Below, piece after piece: positions 44,729 to 51,888 of a stretch of 58,315 nucleotides of DNA. The translations under genes and the position numbers were made by a program. The notes beneath the pieces are model-generated. The model ran no database searches. It was not told where the DNA came from and saw only the letters and a program-made list of their open reading frames with translations. Within the stretch, counting starts at the first letter, position 1. Every line of letters begins with the position of its first letter. This stretch comes from Bowmanella yangjiangensis (GTDB lineage Bacteria; Pseudomonadota; Gammaproteobacteria; Enterobacterales; Alteromonadaceae), in NCBI RefSeq assembly GCF_017255015.1, contig NZ_JAFKCS010000023.1, positions 1-58,315 on the forward strand, in the 5' to 3' direction.

Positions 44729-47284
44729 ATGTTACGACTATTTTGTTTATCAGCCATTGCTCTGGGAATAGCCGGCTGCGGCTCAGACAATAAGAAACCT
44801 GTTATACCGGTTGAACCGACAGTGTATCAGCAGGCGCAAGGGGCTTGGGTACAAAAAGGGTATGGCCGCTATTTGCAGGCGGACAGCCAGGGAGTGCGCA
44901 TTTTTGAGGCCAATCAGGTCGGTTGCCTGCCATTGATGAATGTACCAATGGCACAAGCCGATAACACTTTTGGTGACTTCTCGCTGCCCGGTGCCAATCG
45001 TCTGGAGTTCGATCTCATTGAGTATGGCCCTTACTACCACTTTGTATTTGAACGGGTCGATGCCTTACCTTCGGTATGTGTGGATGGTACAGACGAGAGC
45101 CAGGACCCGGTAGCGAACTTCGAATACTTCTGGCATAAGTTTAATGAACTTTATGCTTTTTTTGCTTTGCGTGAAGTGGACTGGCAAGCCATGTATGACA
45201 GGTATCGCCCGCTTGTTAATGCGTCCACCACGGATGAACAACTGTTCGATATCTTTACCCAAATGCTTGAGCCTCTGAACGACGGCCATGTGGTGCTGTC
45301 TGCAGAAACCCTGGACAGGGAATATTCACCCACCAGTAAAACAGGCCAGTTGTTTAAACAAATTGAGCAGGCGCAGGTTAGTGCCTTTATGGATGACCCC
45401 AGTATTAGCCAAGCGCAACTGGACGCGTTGCAGGAACTCTATATTAACGAATACATACAGCGCATTCGTAGCTATATCGTGGCCGATAGTGGTGGTGAGC
45501 TGGGCGACTCTGGTTTACCTGGCATGATTTGGGGTAAAACCGCACAGAATGTCGCCATACTGGTGGTGACCCGTATGTATGGATTTAGTGGTAAGGGTGC
45601 TCCAGAAGACCTGGCGGTACTGGACGAAATCATGCCTGAAATCATGGCAGATTTGGCTGACACTAAGGGCATGATTGTCGATATTCGCTTGAATGACGGC
45701 GGATTTGATCCGCTGGGACTAAAGATTGCCTCTTACCTGACCAATGAACGGCGACTCGCCTTTACCAAACAGGCCAGAAACAAGCATGGAAACTCGCCAG
45801 TCAGTGAGTTCTTTATCGAGCCGGATGGCGACATATTCTACAATAAACCGGTTTATCTGCTTGTCAGTGAAGATACGGTCAGCGCTGGCGAAACCTTCAC
45901 CCTGGCCATGTCTGCTCTGCCTCAGGTGACCTTGGTCGGGCAATCTACCTGGGGCGGGTTGTCAGACAAATTACCCGGAAGTTTACCTAATGGCTGGGAC
46001 GCTGAGCTTTCTCATGAATTTTACTGGGATCACCTTGGCCACCATTTTGAAAAGAGCGGTATCCCGCCCGATGTATATCTGCCAACTTACAGTCTTTCCG
46101 GTGCGCAGTTTGGCCGCTTCAGTAGTTACGATTATGTACTGACACAACTGGGTGGAAAACTGGCGCCAGCGAGCAGTGAAAGCGAGTTGGATAACAATAT
46201 CAAGACCATACTGGCTGACGCTAACCTGGTGGGCGCCAGTATTGCGGCAATCAAACAGGGGCAAATTGTCTGGCAGGGTAACTATGGTCAGGCTGATGAC
46301 AGCGGCCGGGTTGTGACACTGGATACGCCATTTAAGCTGGCTTCAGTGAGTAAGGCCTTTCTGGGCACCGCACTGGCTCATGCCCAGCACGAGCTGGAAC
46401 TGGACCTATCTGCACCGGTGCAGAACTGGTTGGACTTTCTATTGCAAGGCGTATCACAACAGGCCAGTTTCGCGCATCTGGCCAGCCACACTTCCGGTAT
46501 AACGGATGCCTCCTATCTGTGTGCTTACTACGCGCTGGATGACAGTCGCTCTTTATACAACGAGCTTTATGCCAGCGACAGCTGTCCGGACCCGGTAGAA
46601 ACCGATTTGGGAAGATTTTTAAAAAGCTATCTTGTTCCCGGCGGCGAGCTGTATCAGCAGGAGAACTATCTGCAATACCCTGGCTTTGAACCTGGCATGT
46701 TCAGTGAGTACAGTAACCTGGCAACCGGATTGGCTTCCTATGCCTTTGGACGCTTTTTAAACCAACAGGGCTATGTGGACTATTTTGATTATACTCAGCA
46801 GCGTTTGTTCACGCCGTTAGGCATGCATAATACCAGTTGGGATCCGGCTTTGCCTGATCAGGCGACGCTTTATGGTGATCTGGATGGCGACGGTGTGAAT
46901 GAGCCTATTCCACAGTATAGCGGTGTGACCAGTGCCGATGGCGAGTTGCGTTCATCTGCACGGGATCTTAGTCGTTATCTCGATGCTATGATGCATCAGG
47001 GCAAACTGGGGGATCAGCAGGTACTGAATGCCAATGCAGTGAAATCAGCACTAACAGATAACCCGGCCTTGTTTGGGCAACACGGTTTATTCTGGGAAGT
47101 GGACGGCAGCTACATACGCCATAGTGGCGGCGACCCTGGGGTATCAACAGAAATCATCGGTGATTTACAAAACGATATTGCCCTGGTGATTTTAACCACC
47201 GGCGGTGATCTTGAAGGTGATGCCTCTGCCCAGGCATTAGTGACCATTGAACAGGCCGTATGGCGGTATTTGTTAGGGCTTTAG
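44729..47284 (+). CDS. Lipoprotein: S41 peptidase fused to a serine beta-lactamase-like hydrolase
   Basis: An 851-residue lipoprotein with two serine hydrolase units. A lipobox (GIAGC, about residue 17) leads. Residues about 110-470 are an S41 (tail-specific/IRBP-type) peptidase: N-terminal helical part FWHKFNELYAFFALREVDW and nucleophile Ser385 in EDTVSAGETF. Residues about 490-850 are a class C beta-lactamase/S12 fold: Ser539-x-x-Lys542 in LASVSKAF, Tyr661-x-Asn663 in SEYSNLA, and His798-Ser-Gly in RHSGGDPG. Both active sites look intact. The start at 44729 has AAAGGATTGAGT upstream; the frame extends to 44693. Each family is common, but their fusion in one envelope lipoprotein is unusual. 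The substrate is unknown. Confidence 0.9.
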   Translation: MLRLFCLSAIALGIAGCGSDNKKPVIPVEPTVYQQAQGAWVQKGYGRYLQADSQGVRIFEANQVGCLPLMNVPMAQADNTFGDFSLPGANRLEFDLIEYGPYYHFVFERVDALPSVCVDGTDESQDPVANFEYFWHKFNELYAFFALREVDWQAMYDRYRPLVNASTTDEQLFDIFTQMLEPLNDGHVVLSAETLDREYSPTSKTGQLFKQIEQAQVSAFMDDPSISQAQLDALQELYINEYIQRIRSYIVADSGGELGDSGLPGMIWGKTAQNVAILVVTRMYGFSGKGAPEDLAVLDEIMPEIMADLADTKGMIVDIRLNDGGFDPLGLKIASYLTNERRLAFTKQARNKHGNSPVSEFFIEPDGDIFYNKPVYLLVSEDTVSAGETFTLAMSALPQVTLVGQSTWGGLSDKLPGSLPNGWDAELSHEFYWDHLGHHFEKSGIPPDVYLPTYSLSGAQFGRFSSYDYVLTQLGGKLAPASSESELDNNIKTILADANLVGASIAAIKQGQIVWQGNYGQADDSGRVVTLDTPFKLASVSKAFLGTALAHAQHELELDLSAPVQNWLDFLLQGVSQQASFAHLASHTSGITDASYLCAYYALDDSRSLYNELYASDSCPDPVETDLGRFLKSYLVPGGELYQQENYLQYPGFEPGMFSEYSNLATGLASYAFGRFLNQQGYVDYFDYTQQRLFTPLGMHNTSWDPALPDQATLYGDLDGDGVNEPIPQYSGVTSADGELRSSARDLSRYLDAMMHQGKLGDQQVLNANAVKSALTDNPALFGQHGLFWEVDGSYIRHSGGDPGVSTEIIGDLQNDIALVILTTGGDLEGDASAQALVTIEQAVWRYLLGL

Positions 47285-47310
47285 TAAAAATTGGAGTCAA
47301 TGTAACCTAA

Positions 47311-47332
47311 GGAGCGCACTTATATGCGCTCC
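47311..47332 (+). terminator. Hairpin after the S41-beta-lactamase gene
   Basis: GGAGCGCA pairs with TGCGCTCC across a 6-base loop, 27 bases after the stop codon. It is followed by CTTCAATG rather than a T run, so its action as a terminator is uncertain. Confidence 0.4.
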
Positions 47333-47532
47333 CTTCAATGCGATGCTCATCTGTCCATTAAATTTTTGCGCCTCACAACTTCTCCAGTAAATTTCATACT
47401 TTCGGCTAGAAGACGATGCGGGTGACTTAGCCTTACAATTTTGCCGGTCTGGTGGTTTGCGAAACCCTTGTTAAAGTCTGTTGTTTTCCAGCTTTGTTCT
47501 TGGTTAACCTATTGATATCAAATAATTAGATT

Positions 47533-47547
47533 TGGTGTAACTGTTGC
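47533..47547 (+). promoter_or_regulatory. Sigma-54-type promoter of the PEP-CTERM gene
   Basis: TGGTGTAACTGTTGC matches the -24/-12 consensus TGGCAC-N5-TTGC at the invariant GG and GC with exact spacing. It would start transcription about 25 bases before the ATG. PEP-CTERM genes in other proteobacteria are known to be controlled by RpoN with the PrsK/PrsR two-component system, which makes this match more credible. Confidence 0.55.
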
Positions 47548-47582
47548 TAAGGCGTTGGCTTAAAAAAGTTGTAAGGATAGTT

Positions 47583-48185
47583 ATGCTAAGTAAAAAAATA
47601 CTCAATCTGATTGCGGCGGTGGCCTTCTTCAGCCCGCTTTCATCAAATGCTGCATTAATTGTGGGGACGAATGATGCGCTGCTCGGTGCTACCGGAGTGA
47701 CGGTTGGCAATTATATCTATGATGTCAGTTTTATCGATGGGTCCTGCCAGAGTGTTTATTCGGGCTGTAATGAGATTAGCGATTTTACTTTTCAGGATTT
47801 AGCTAGCGCTGATCTGGCATCACAGGCGTTGCTGGATCAGGTTTTTCTCGGTATCTATGACACTAACCCATCATTAACTAATGGTTGTACTGCATCTGAT
47901 AGATGCTTTGTTGTTACCGCTTATGGTTTTGAGGATACATCAACTAAAAGTGCTTCTGCACGAAATGCGTCCAGCATAGAGGACATGATTGCACATTCTT
48001 CAATGAATACCTGGTGGGATCACTCAAACCCAAGCAATGGTTCTTCTGCCAGGGTGACATTTGCCAAATGGTCCCTGGTAGGGCTGGCCGATATTCCTTC
48101 TCAGATACCTGAGCCATCGGTCTGGATATTAATGCTATTAGGTTTGGCTAGCCTAAGCATGTCACGTCGCCGGGCTAAGCAATAA
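47583..48185 (+). CDS. PEP-CTERM sorting-domain exported protein
   Basis: A 200-residue exported protein. It has a signal peptide (about 1-20, cleaved after SNA), a body with paired cysteines (CQSVYSGC, CTASDRC), and a C-terminal PEP-CTERM tail: PEP motif (IPEPSVW), hydrophobic helix LMLLGLASLSM and basic end SRRRAKQ. Such proteins are anchored and then cut by exosortase (EpsH/XrtA). The exosortase is not in this window. AAGGATAGTT is upstream of the ATG at 47583; the frame extends to 47544. The body is not recognised. A sigma-54-like promoter lies directly upstream. Confidence 0.88.
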   Translation: MLSKKILNLIAAVAFFSPLSSNAALIVGTNDALLGATGVTVGNYIYDVSFIDGSCQSVYSGCNEISDFTFQDLASADLASQALLDQVFLGIYDTNPSLTNGCTASDRCFVVTAYGFEDTSTKSASARNASSIEDMIAHSSMNTWWDHSNPSNGSSARVTFAKWSLVGLADIPSQIPEPSVWILMLLGLASLSMSRRRAKQ

Positions 48186-48241
48186 AGTTTGTATGCGATT
48201 GAGAGTGAGTCGACATCGCTAACATTGTCGATGGGGTAGAG

Positions 48242-48270
48242 AAAAGCGTACTGCCGGGCAGTGCGCTTTT
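48242..48270. terminator. Bidirectional terminator between PEP-CTERM gene and dcyD
   Basis: A 12-bp stem (48242-48253 with 48259-48270, one T-G wobble) around loop CCGGG, flanked by AAAA and TTTT, lies between two convergent stop codons. Confidence 0.85.
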
Positions 48271-48275
48271 ACTCT

Positions 48276-49241
48276 TTAGAGCTCATTGGCATAGGCAAAC
48301 AGGGCGGGGGCACCGCCGGTATGCCAGAACAATATCTTGTCATCGGTTTTGAAATAACCTTTTTGGATAAGATCCAGTAGGCCTGCCATGGCGCGTCCTG
48401 TATACACGGGGTCTACTAATACACCTTCTGTTTTGGCCAATAAATCAATAGCCTGACGCTCTGCATCACCAATAACCGCATAACCGCCCCCCAGATAATC
48501 TTCATTGAGCAGTACATCTTTGGCATTAAAGGGTTCCAATGCCAGAGCCTCGGCGGTTTCATTGGCAAGATTAAGTACCTTGTCGGCAAATAGCAGTTCC
48601 GGCGTATCGGCTTTATCAATCCGAATACCCAGGATCTGCGAATCCAAGCCAACTAATCTGGCACCGGCCAGAATACCGGCATGGGTACCACCCGATGCCG
48701 ACGCGAATACCACATGGGTAAAACGGGTTTCGGATTGTTTAACCAACTCCAATACCGCATTGGCATAGCCCATTGCGCCAAGCAGATTGGAGCCGCCGTA
48801 AGGTACCATATAGGGGGTTTTACCCTTAGCCTTGAGTTCGGCAATCAGGGCGGGAATGCCTTCGCCTTTGCGGTTCTCTCCTGCCCAGTGAATATGCGCA
48901 CCAAGCAGATTATCCAGAAGTAAATTACCATTACACTTCTCTGGCGCTTCGCCGCCCAGCACTAAATGGCATTCCAGACCCAGCTTGGCCGCCGCTGCAG
49001 CGGTTTGGCGGCAGTGATTCGACTGAATGGCGCCTGCCGTGATAATGCAATCTGCGCCTTGCTCAATGGCATCGAATAGAATGTATTCGAGCTTGCGCGT
49101 TTTATTGCCGCCCAGCGCCAGACCGGTTAAATCATCGCGTTTCAGCCAGATCTGTGGGCCGCCAAGCTTAGTGCTAAGCTGCTGTAGGAATTCCACCGGA
49201 GTAGGCAGGGTTGCCAATTCAATACGATTGTCCAGGCTCAT
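48276..49241 (-). CDS. dcyD: D-cysteine desulfhydrase family PLP enzyme
   Basis: A 321-residue fold-type II PLP enzyme. The PLP lysine lies in LGGNKTRKLEY (about 44-54), with AIQSNHCRQTAAAA next and SASGGTHAG later. It fits the D-cysteine desulfhydrase/ACC deaminase family, which splits D-cysteine to pyruvate, sulfide and ammonia. The frame is open to 49310, but ATG 49241 overlaps the stop codon of map (ATGA), so coupling is likely. It is the last gene of the terC-mscS-map-dcyD operon. Confidence 0.87.
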   Translation of the reverse strand: MSLDNRIELATLPTPVEFLQQLSTKLGGPQIWLKRDDLTGLALGGNKTRKLEYILFDAIEQGADCIITAGAIQSNHCRQTAAAAAKLGLECHLVLGGEAPEKCNGNLLLDNLLGAHIHWAGENRKGEGIPALIAELKAKGKTPYMVPYGGSNLLGAMGYANAVLELVKQSETRFTHVVFASASGGTHAGILAGARLVGLDSQILGIRIDKADTPELLFADKVLNLANETAEALALEPFNAKDVLLNEDYLGGGYAVIGDAERQAIDLLAKTEGVLVDPVYTGRAMAGLLDLIQKGYFKTDDKILFWHTGGAPALFAYANEL

Positions 49242-50008
49242 GCCATTTCCTCTTGTCTTAGGGTCAGAACTTCGACGCCGGTTTCGGTAACGGCGACGGT
49301 ATGCTCCCATTGTGCCGACAGTTTGCCGTCACGGGTTACCACCGTCCAACCGTCTTTCTTTGTTTTAGTGCGGTAGCCACCCTGATTGATCATCGGCTCT
49401 ATGGTAAAGGTCATGCCCGGCTCGAGCGTAACACCGGTACCAGGCTCACCATAATGTAAGACTTGCGGGCCTTCGTGCATCTGCTCACCAATGCCATGGC
49501 CGCAATAATCCCGTACCACCGAATAGCCGGCATTCTCAGCCACGCGCTGAATAGCGTGACCAACGTCACCTAATGTGGCTCCTGGCTTGACACTGTTAAT
49601 ACCAGCCCACATGGCTTGATAAGTGGTGTCAACTAAGCGTTTAGCCAATGGGGTAACCTGGCCAATCAGGTACATTTTGCTGGAGTCTGCGACAAAGCCG
49701 TTTTTCTCTAAGGTTATATCCAGATTGACGATATCGCCGTTTTTCAGCCGCTGTGTGGCTTTTGGCATACCATGGCAAACCACTTCATTAATGGAACAGT
49801 TCAGCACATAGGGGTAGTCATACTGGCCCTTGCTGGCCGGACGCGCCATCAGTTCATTGCAAATAAAATCATCAACTTTATTGTTGATGTCCATGGTGCT
49901 GACGCCAGCCTGAACATAATCATCCAACATGGCAAATACCTTGGCTAATAGCTGTCCGGAGTTGCGCATCAGCTCAATTTGTTCGGCGTTTTTCAGGATA
50001 ATAGACAT
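49238..50008 (-). CDS. map: Type I methionine aminopeptidase
   Basis: A 256-residue metallo-aminopeptidase that removes the starting Met from new proteins. It has the pita-bread fold landmarks NCSINEVVCHGMP (His79 type), NLDITLEKNGFVADSS (metal Asp), CGHGIGEQMHEGPQV and TFTIEPM (metal Glu). ATG at 50008 shares a base with the mscS stop codon (TGATG). This may be a second copy, as the usual map sits beside rpsB; that cannot be tested here. Confidence 0.93.
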   Translation of the reverse strand: MSIILKNAEQIELMRNSGQLLAKVFAMLDDYVQAGVSTMDINNKVDDFICNELMARPASKGQYDYPYVLNCSINEVVCHGMPKATQRLKNGDIVNLDITLEKNGFVADSSKMYLIGQVTPLAKRLVDTTYQAMWAGINSVKPGATLGDVGHAIQRVAENAGYSVVRDYCGHGIGEQMHEGPQVLHYGEPGTGVTLEPGMTFTIEPMINQGGYRTKTKKDGWTVVTRDGKLSAQWEHTVAVTETGVEVLTLRQEEMA

Positions 50009-50538
50009 CAATCGGATTCCAGTTGTTCGGTTTTGCCAGACAGGCGCGGAACACCATCGGGCACTTTAATCACAGGGGTTTGTAAGATCAGGCTGTTGGG
50101 GTAGGTAATGAGCTCACCCTGGTCTCGACGGATCAGCACATGGAATGTGGTAATTTCCTCAATTACCCCCGACATATCAAAGTCTTTATTGACGATCATT
50201 ACCCGATCACCGACACGGTAAGGAAAGTTAAAGAAAATCAGAATACCGGCGGTGATATTGGCCAGAATCGACCACTGTGCCACCAGAGCCACCCCCAAAA
50301 TGGCAAAGGTAGAGGATAAAAACACCATCAGATTGGCGTAGTCTATGCCCATGGTGACCACGGCCGCAAACAGGAACACCCCTAAATGCGCCATATACAG
50401 GAACTTTTTGATCATAGCCTTGCGGGTCAGGCTGGCGTCTTTTACTTCCACCACCTTTTGCACAAACATTTGAATGGCGGTGCGGCTAATAAAAAACAAG
50501 GCCAGCAAGGCCAGCAGGATCAATATTTTGGTTTGCAT
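50008..50538 (-). CDS. Small mechanosensitive channel (MscS domain) protein
   Basis: A 176-residue protein with three membrane helices and one MscS domain: the pore-like helix LSSTFAILGVALVAQWSILANITAG is split over residues 74-98, followed by the beta domain PYRVGDRVMIVNKDFDMSGVIEEI. It lacks the long C-terminal alpha/beta cage of E. coli MscS. Such channels relieve turgor under hypo-osmotic shock. It follows terC by 10 bases and overlaps map by one base. Confidence 0.9.
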   Translation of the reverse strand: MQTKILILLALLALFFISRTAIQMFVQKVVEVKDASLTRKAMIKKFLYMAHLGVFLFAAVVTMGIDYANLMVFLSSTFAILGVALVAQWSILANITAGILIFFNFPYRVGDRVMIVNKDFDMSGVIEEITTFHVLIRRDQGELITYPNSLILQTPVIKVPDGVPRLSGKTEQLESD

Positions 50539-50548
50539 CCTATCCTCG

Positions 50549-51292
50549 TTAGCTGATGGATTTATTCAGAGTTACTTTTTTCACTTGCTGGCGTTTACGC
50601 AGACGGATATTAAGCATTTCCACTGCCACTGAGAACGCCATGGCAAAGTAGATATAGCCTTTGGGCACATGCACATCAAAGCCTTCGATGACTAAGGTAA
50701 AGCCCACCATAATTAAAAATGACAGGGCCAGCATCTTGATGGTGGGATGGGCGTCAACAAACTCGCCAATCGACTTCGCGGCAAACAGCATCACCAGTAC
50801 CGATGCCACAACGGCGATCACCATGATTGACAGGTGCGAGACCAAACCAACCGCGGTAATTACCGAATCCAGGGAAAACACCAGATCCAATATGGCTATC
50901 TGGACCAAAATGGCGCCAAAGCTGGTAGCGGCCTGATGTGCATCAGTTTCACCACCACCTTCCAGGCTGTTATGAATTTCATGGGTGGACTTGGCCAAAA
51001 GAAAAAGACCACCAAGTATCAGAATGACATCCCGTCCAGATATTTCGTTATCCAGCAAGGTAAACCAGGCCTCAGTCAGGCCCATGACCCAAGTGATGGA
51101 GAATAGCAGGGCCAATCTGGTTAGCATGGCCAGGGTAATGCCCAGTTTACGTGCCTTTTCCCGTTGCTCGGGAGGCAGTCGGCCAACCAGAATGGAGATA
51201 AAGATGATGTTGTCTATGCCCAGAACGATCTCAAGGGCCATCAAGGTACCTAAGGCTACCCAGGCTTCAGGGCTGGCAATCCATTCAAACAT
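50549..51292 (-). CDS. TerC family integral membrane protein
   Basis: A 247-residue protein with seven membrane helices. Two acidic motifs in helices, LEIVLGIDNIIFISI near the start and ILDLVFSLDSVITAVGL in the middle, are the TerC signature that may bind metal ions. TerC proteins are linked to tellurite resistance and manganese export; E. coli YgdQ/YoaE types resemble it. It is the first gene of the operon; a strong terminator for the upstream ydb operon lies immediately before it. Confidence 0.9.
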   Translation of the reverse strand: MFEWIASPEAWVALGTLMALEIVLGIDNIIFISILVGRLPPEQREKARKLGITLAMLTRLALLFSITWVMGLTEAWFTLLDNEISGRDVILILGGLFLLAKSTHEIHNSLEGGGETDAHQAATSFGAILVQIAILDLVFSLDSVITAVGLVSHLSIMVIAVVASVLVMLFAAKSIGEFVDAHPTIKMLALSFLIMVGFTLVIEGFDVHVPKGYIYFAMAFSVAVEMLNIRLRKRQQVKKVTLNKSIS

Positions 51293-51311
51293 AACGGCTC
51301 CTGCAAAAAAA

Positions 51312-51334
51312 CACGGCCAGTATAACTGGCCGTG
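51312..51334 (-). terminator. Terminator of the ydbH-ynbE-ydbL operon
   Basis: A 10-bp perfect stem CACGGCCAGT/ACTGGCCGTG with an ATA loop is followed on the minus strand by seven T residues (the A run at 51305-51311). It lies 31 bases after the ydbL stop codon and just before terC. Confidence 0.9.
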
Positions 51335-51365
51335 CTAAGGTGGTGATAGTAAAAACCTTTAAGGG

Positions 51366-51689
51366 TTATTTCTTAACCCATTGACCATCCAGCAGTATGT
51401 AGTGGCCCGGCGCGGTTTTTTCAACCGCTTTCTTGCCTGCCAGCGCTTCAACCTGGGCCAGGGAAATACCATTTTTCTGCGCTAATTCCTGATACTTGGC
51501 CTTGCGCTTAGCGTTCACATCCTGCACCAGCTCTGGCACTTCCGGGGCACTTTTCACTATACCCAGGTAGCCATCGGTTTGTTCACCCACATAACCTTTC
51601 TGCTTCGCATCGTCCAGCTCGATAGCCAGGGCAGGTAGACTCAAAAGTAACGGTAGGGCAAACAGGGCAGACAAAATTTTGTTTTTCAT
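51366..51689 (-). CDS. ydbL: YdbL family protein (DUF1318)
   Basis: A 107-residue exported protein with a signal peptide cleaved after ALA (about residue 22) and the YdbL pattern LDDAKQKGYVGEQTDGYLG. It is the third gene of the ydbH-ynbE-ydbL operon. In E. coli YdbL is proposed to act as a chaperone that stops YnbE from multimerising wrongly. AAGGAGATA precedes the ATG. Confidence 0.92.
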   Translation of the reverse strand: MKNKILSALFALPLLLSLPALAIELDDAKQKGYVGEQTDGYLGIVKSAPEVPELVQDVNAKRKAKYQELAQKNGISLAQVEALAGKKAVEKTAPGHYILLDGQWVKK

Positions 51690-51698
51690 GATATCTCC

Positions 51699-51878
51699 TT
51701 AGAACAATTCGCTGTCTTCACTGAACAGGCTGTCCAGCTCTTTGTCCACTTTGACGCGAATCTCATGGTCAACTTTGACGTTCAGATTAATCGTAATTGG
51801 TTCCTTGGTTTCCACCTGGACCCTATGCGTACAAGCGCCAAGCATTAGCACGGCAGTCAATAACAGTAAGTGTCTCAC
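51699..51878 (-). CDS. ynbE: YnbE family outer-membrane lipoprotein
   Basis: A 59-residue lipoprotein starting at a GTG. Lipobox LGAC (residues 13-16) is followed by a beta-rich body VETKEPITINLNVKVDHEIRV. The frame extends to 51971 inside ydbH; GTG at 51878 has GAGGAAAACGCT just upstream and gives the lipoprotein signal directly. In E. coli YnbE stacks as beta strands onto YdbH to form a lipid bridge to the outer membrane. It lies 10 bases after the ydbH stop codon. Confidence 0.9.
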   Translation of the reverse strand: MRHLLLLTAVLMLGACTHRVQVETKEPITINLNVKVDHEIRVKVDKELDSLFSEDSELF

Positions 51879-51888
51879 AGCGTTTTCC

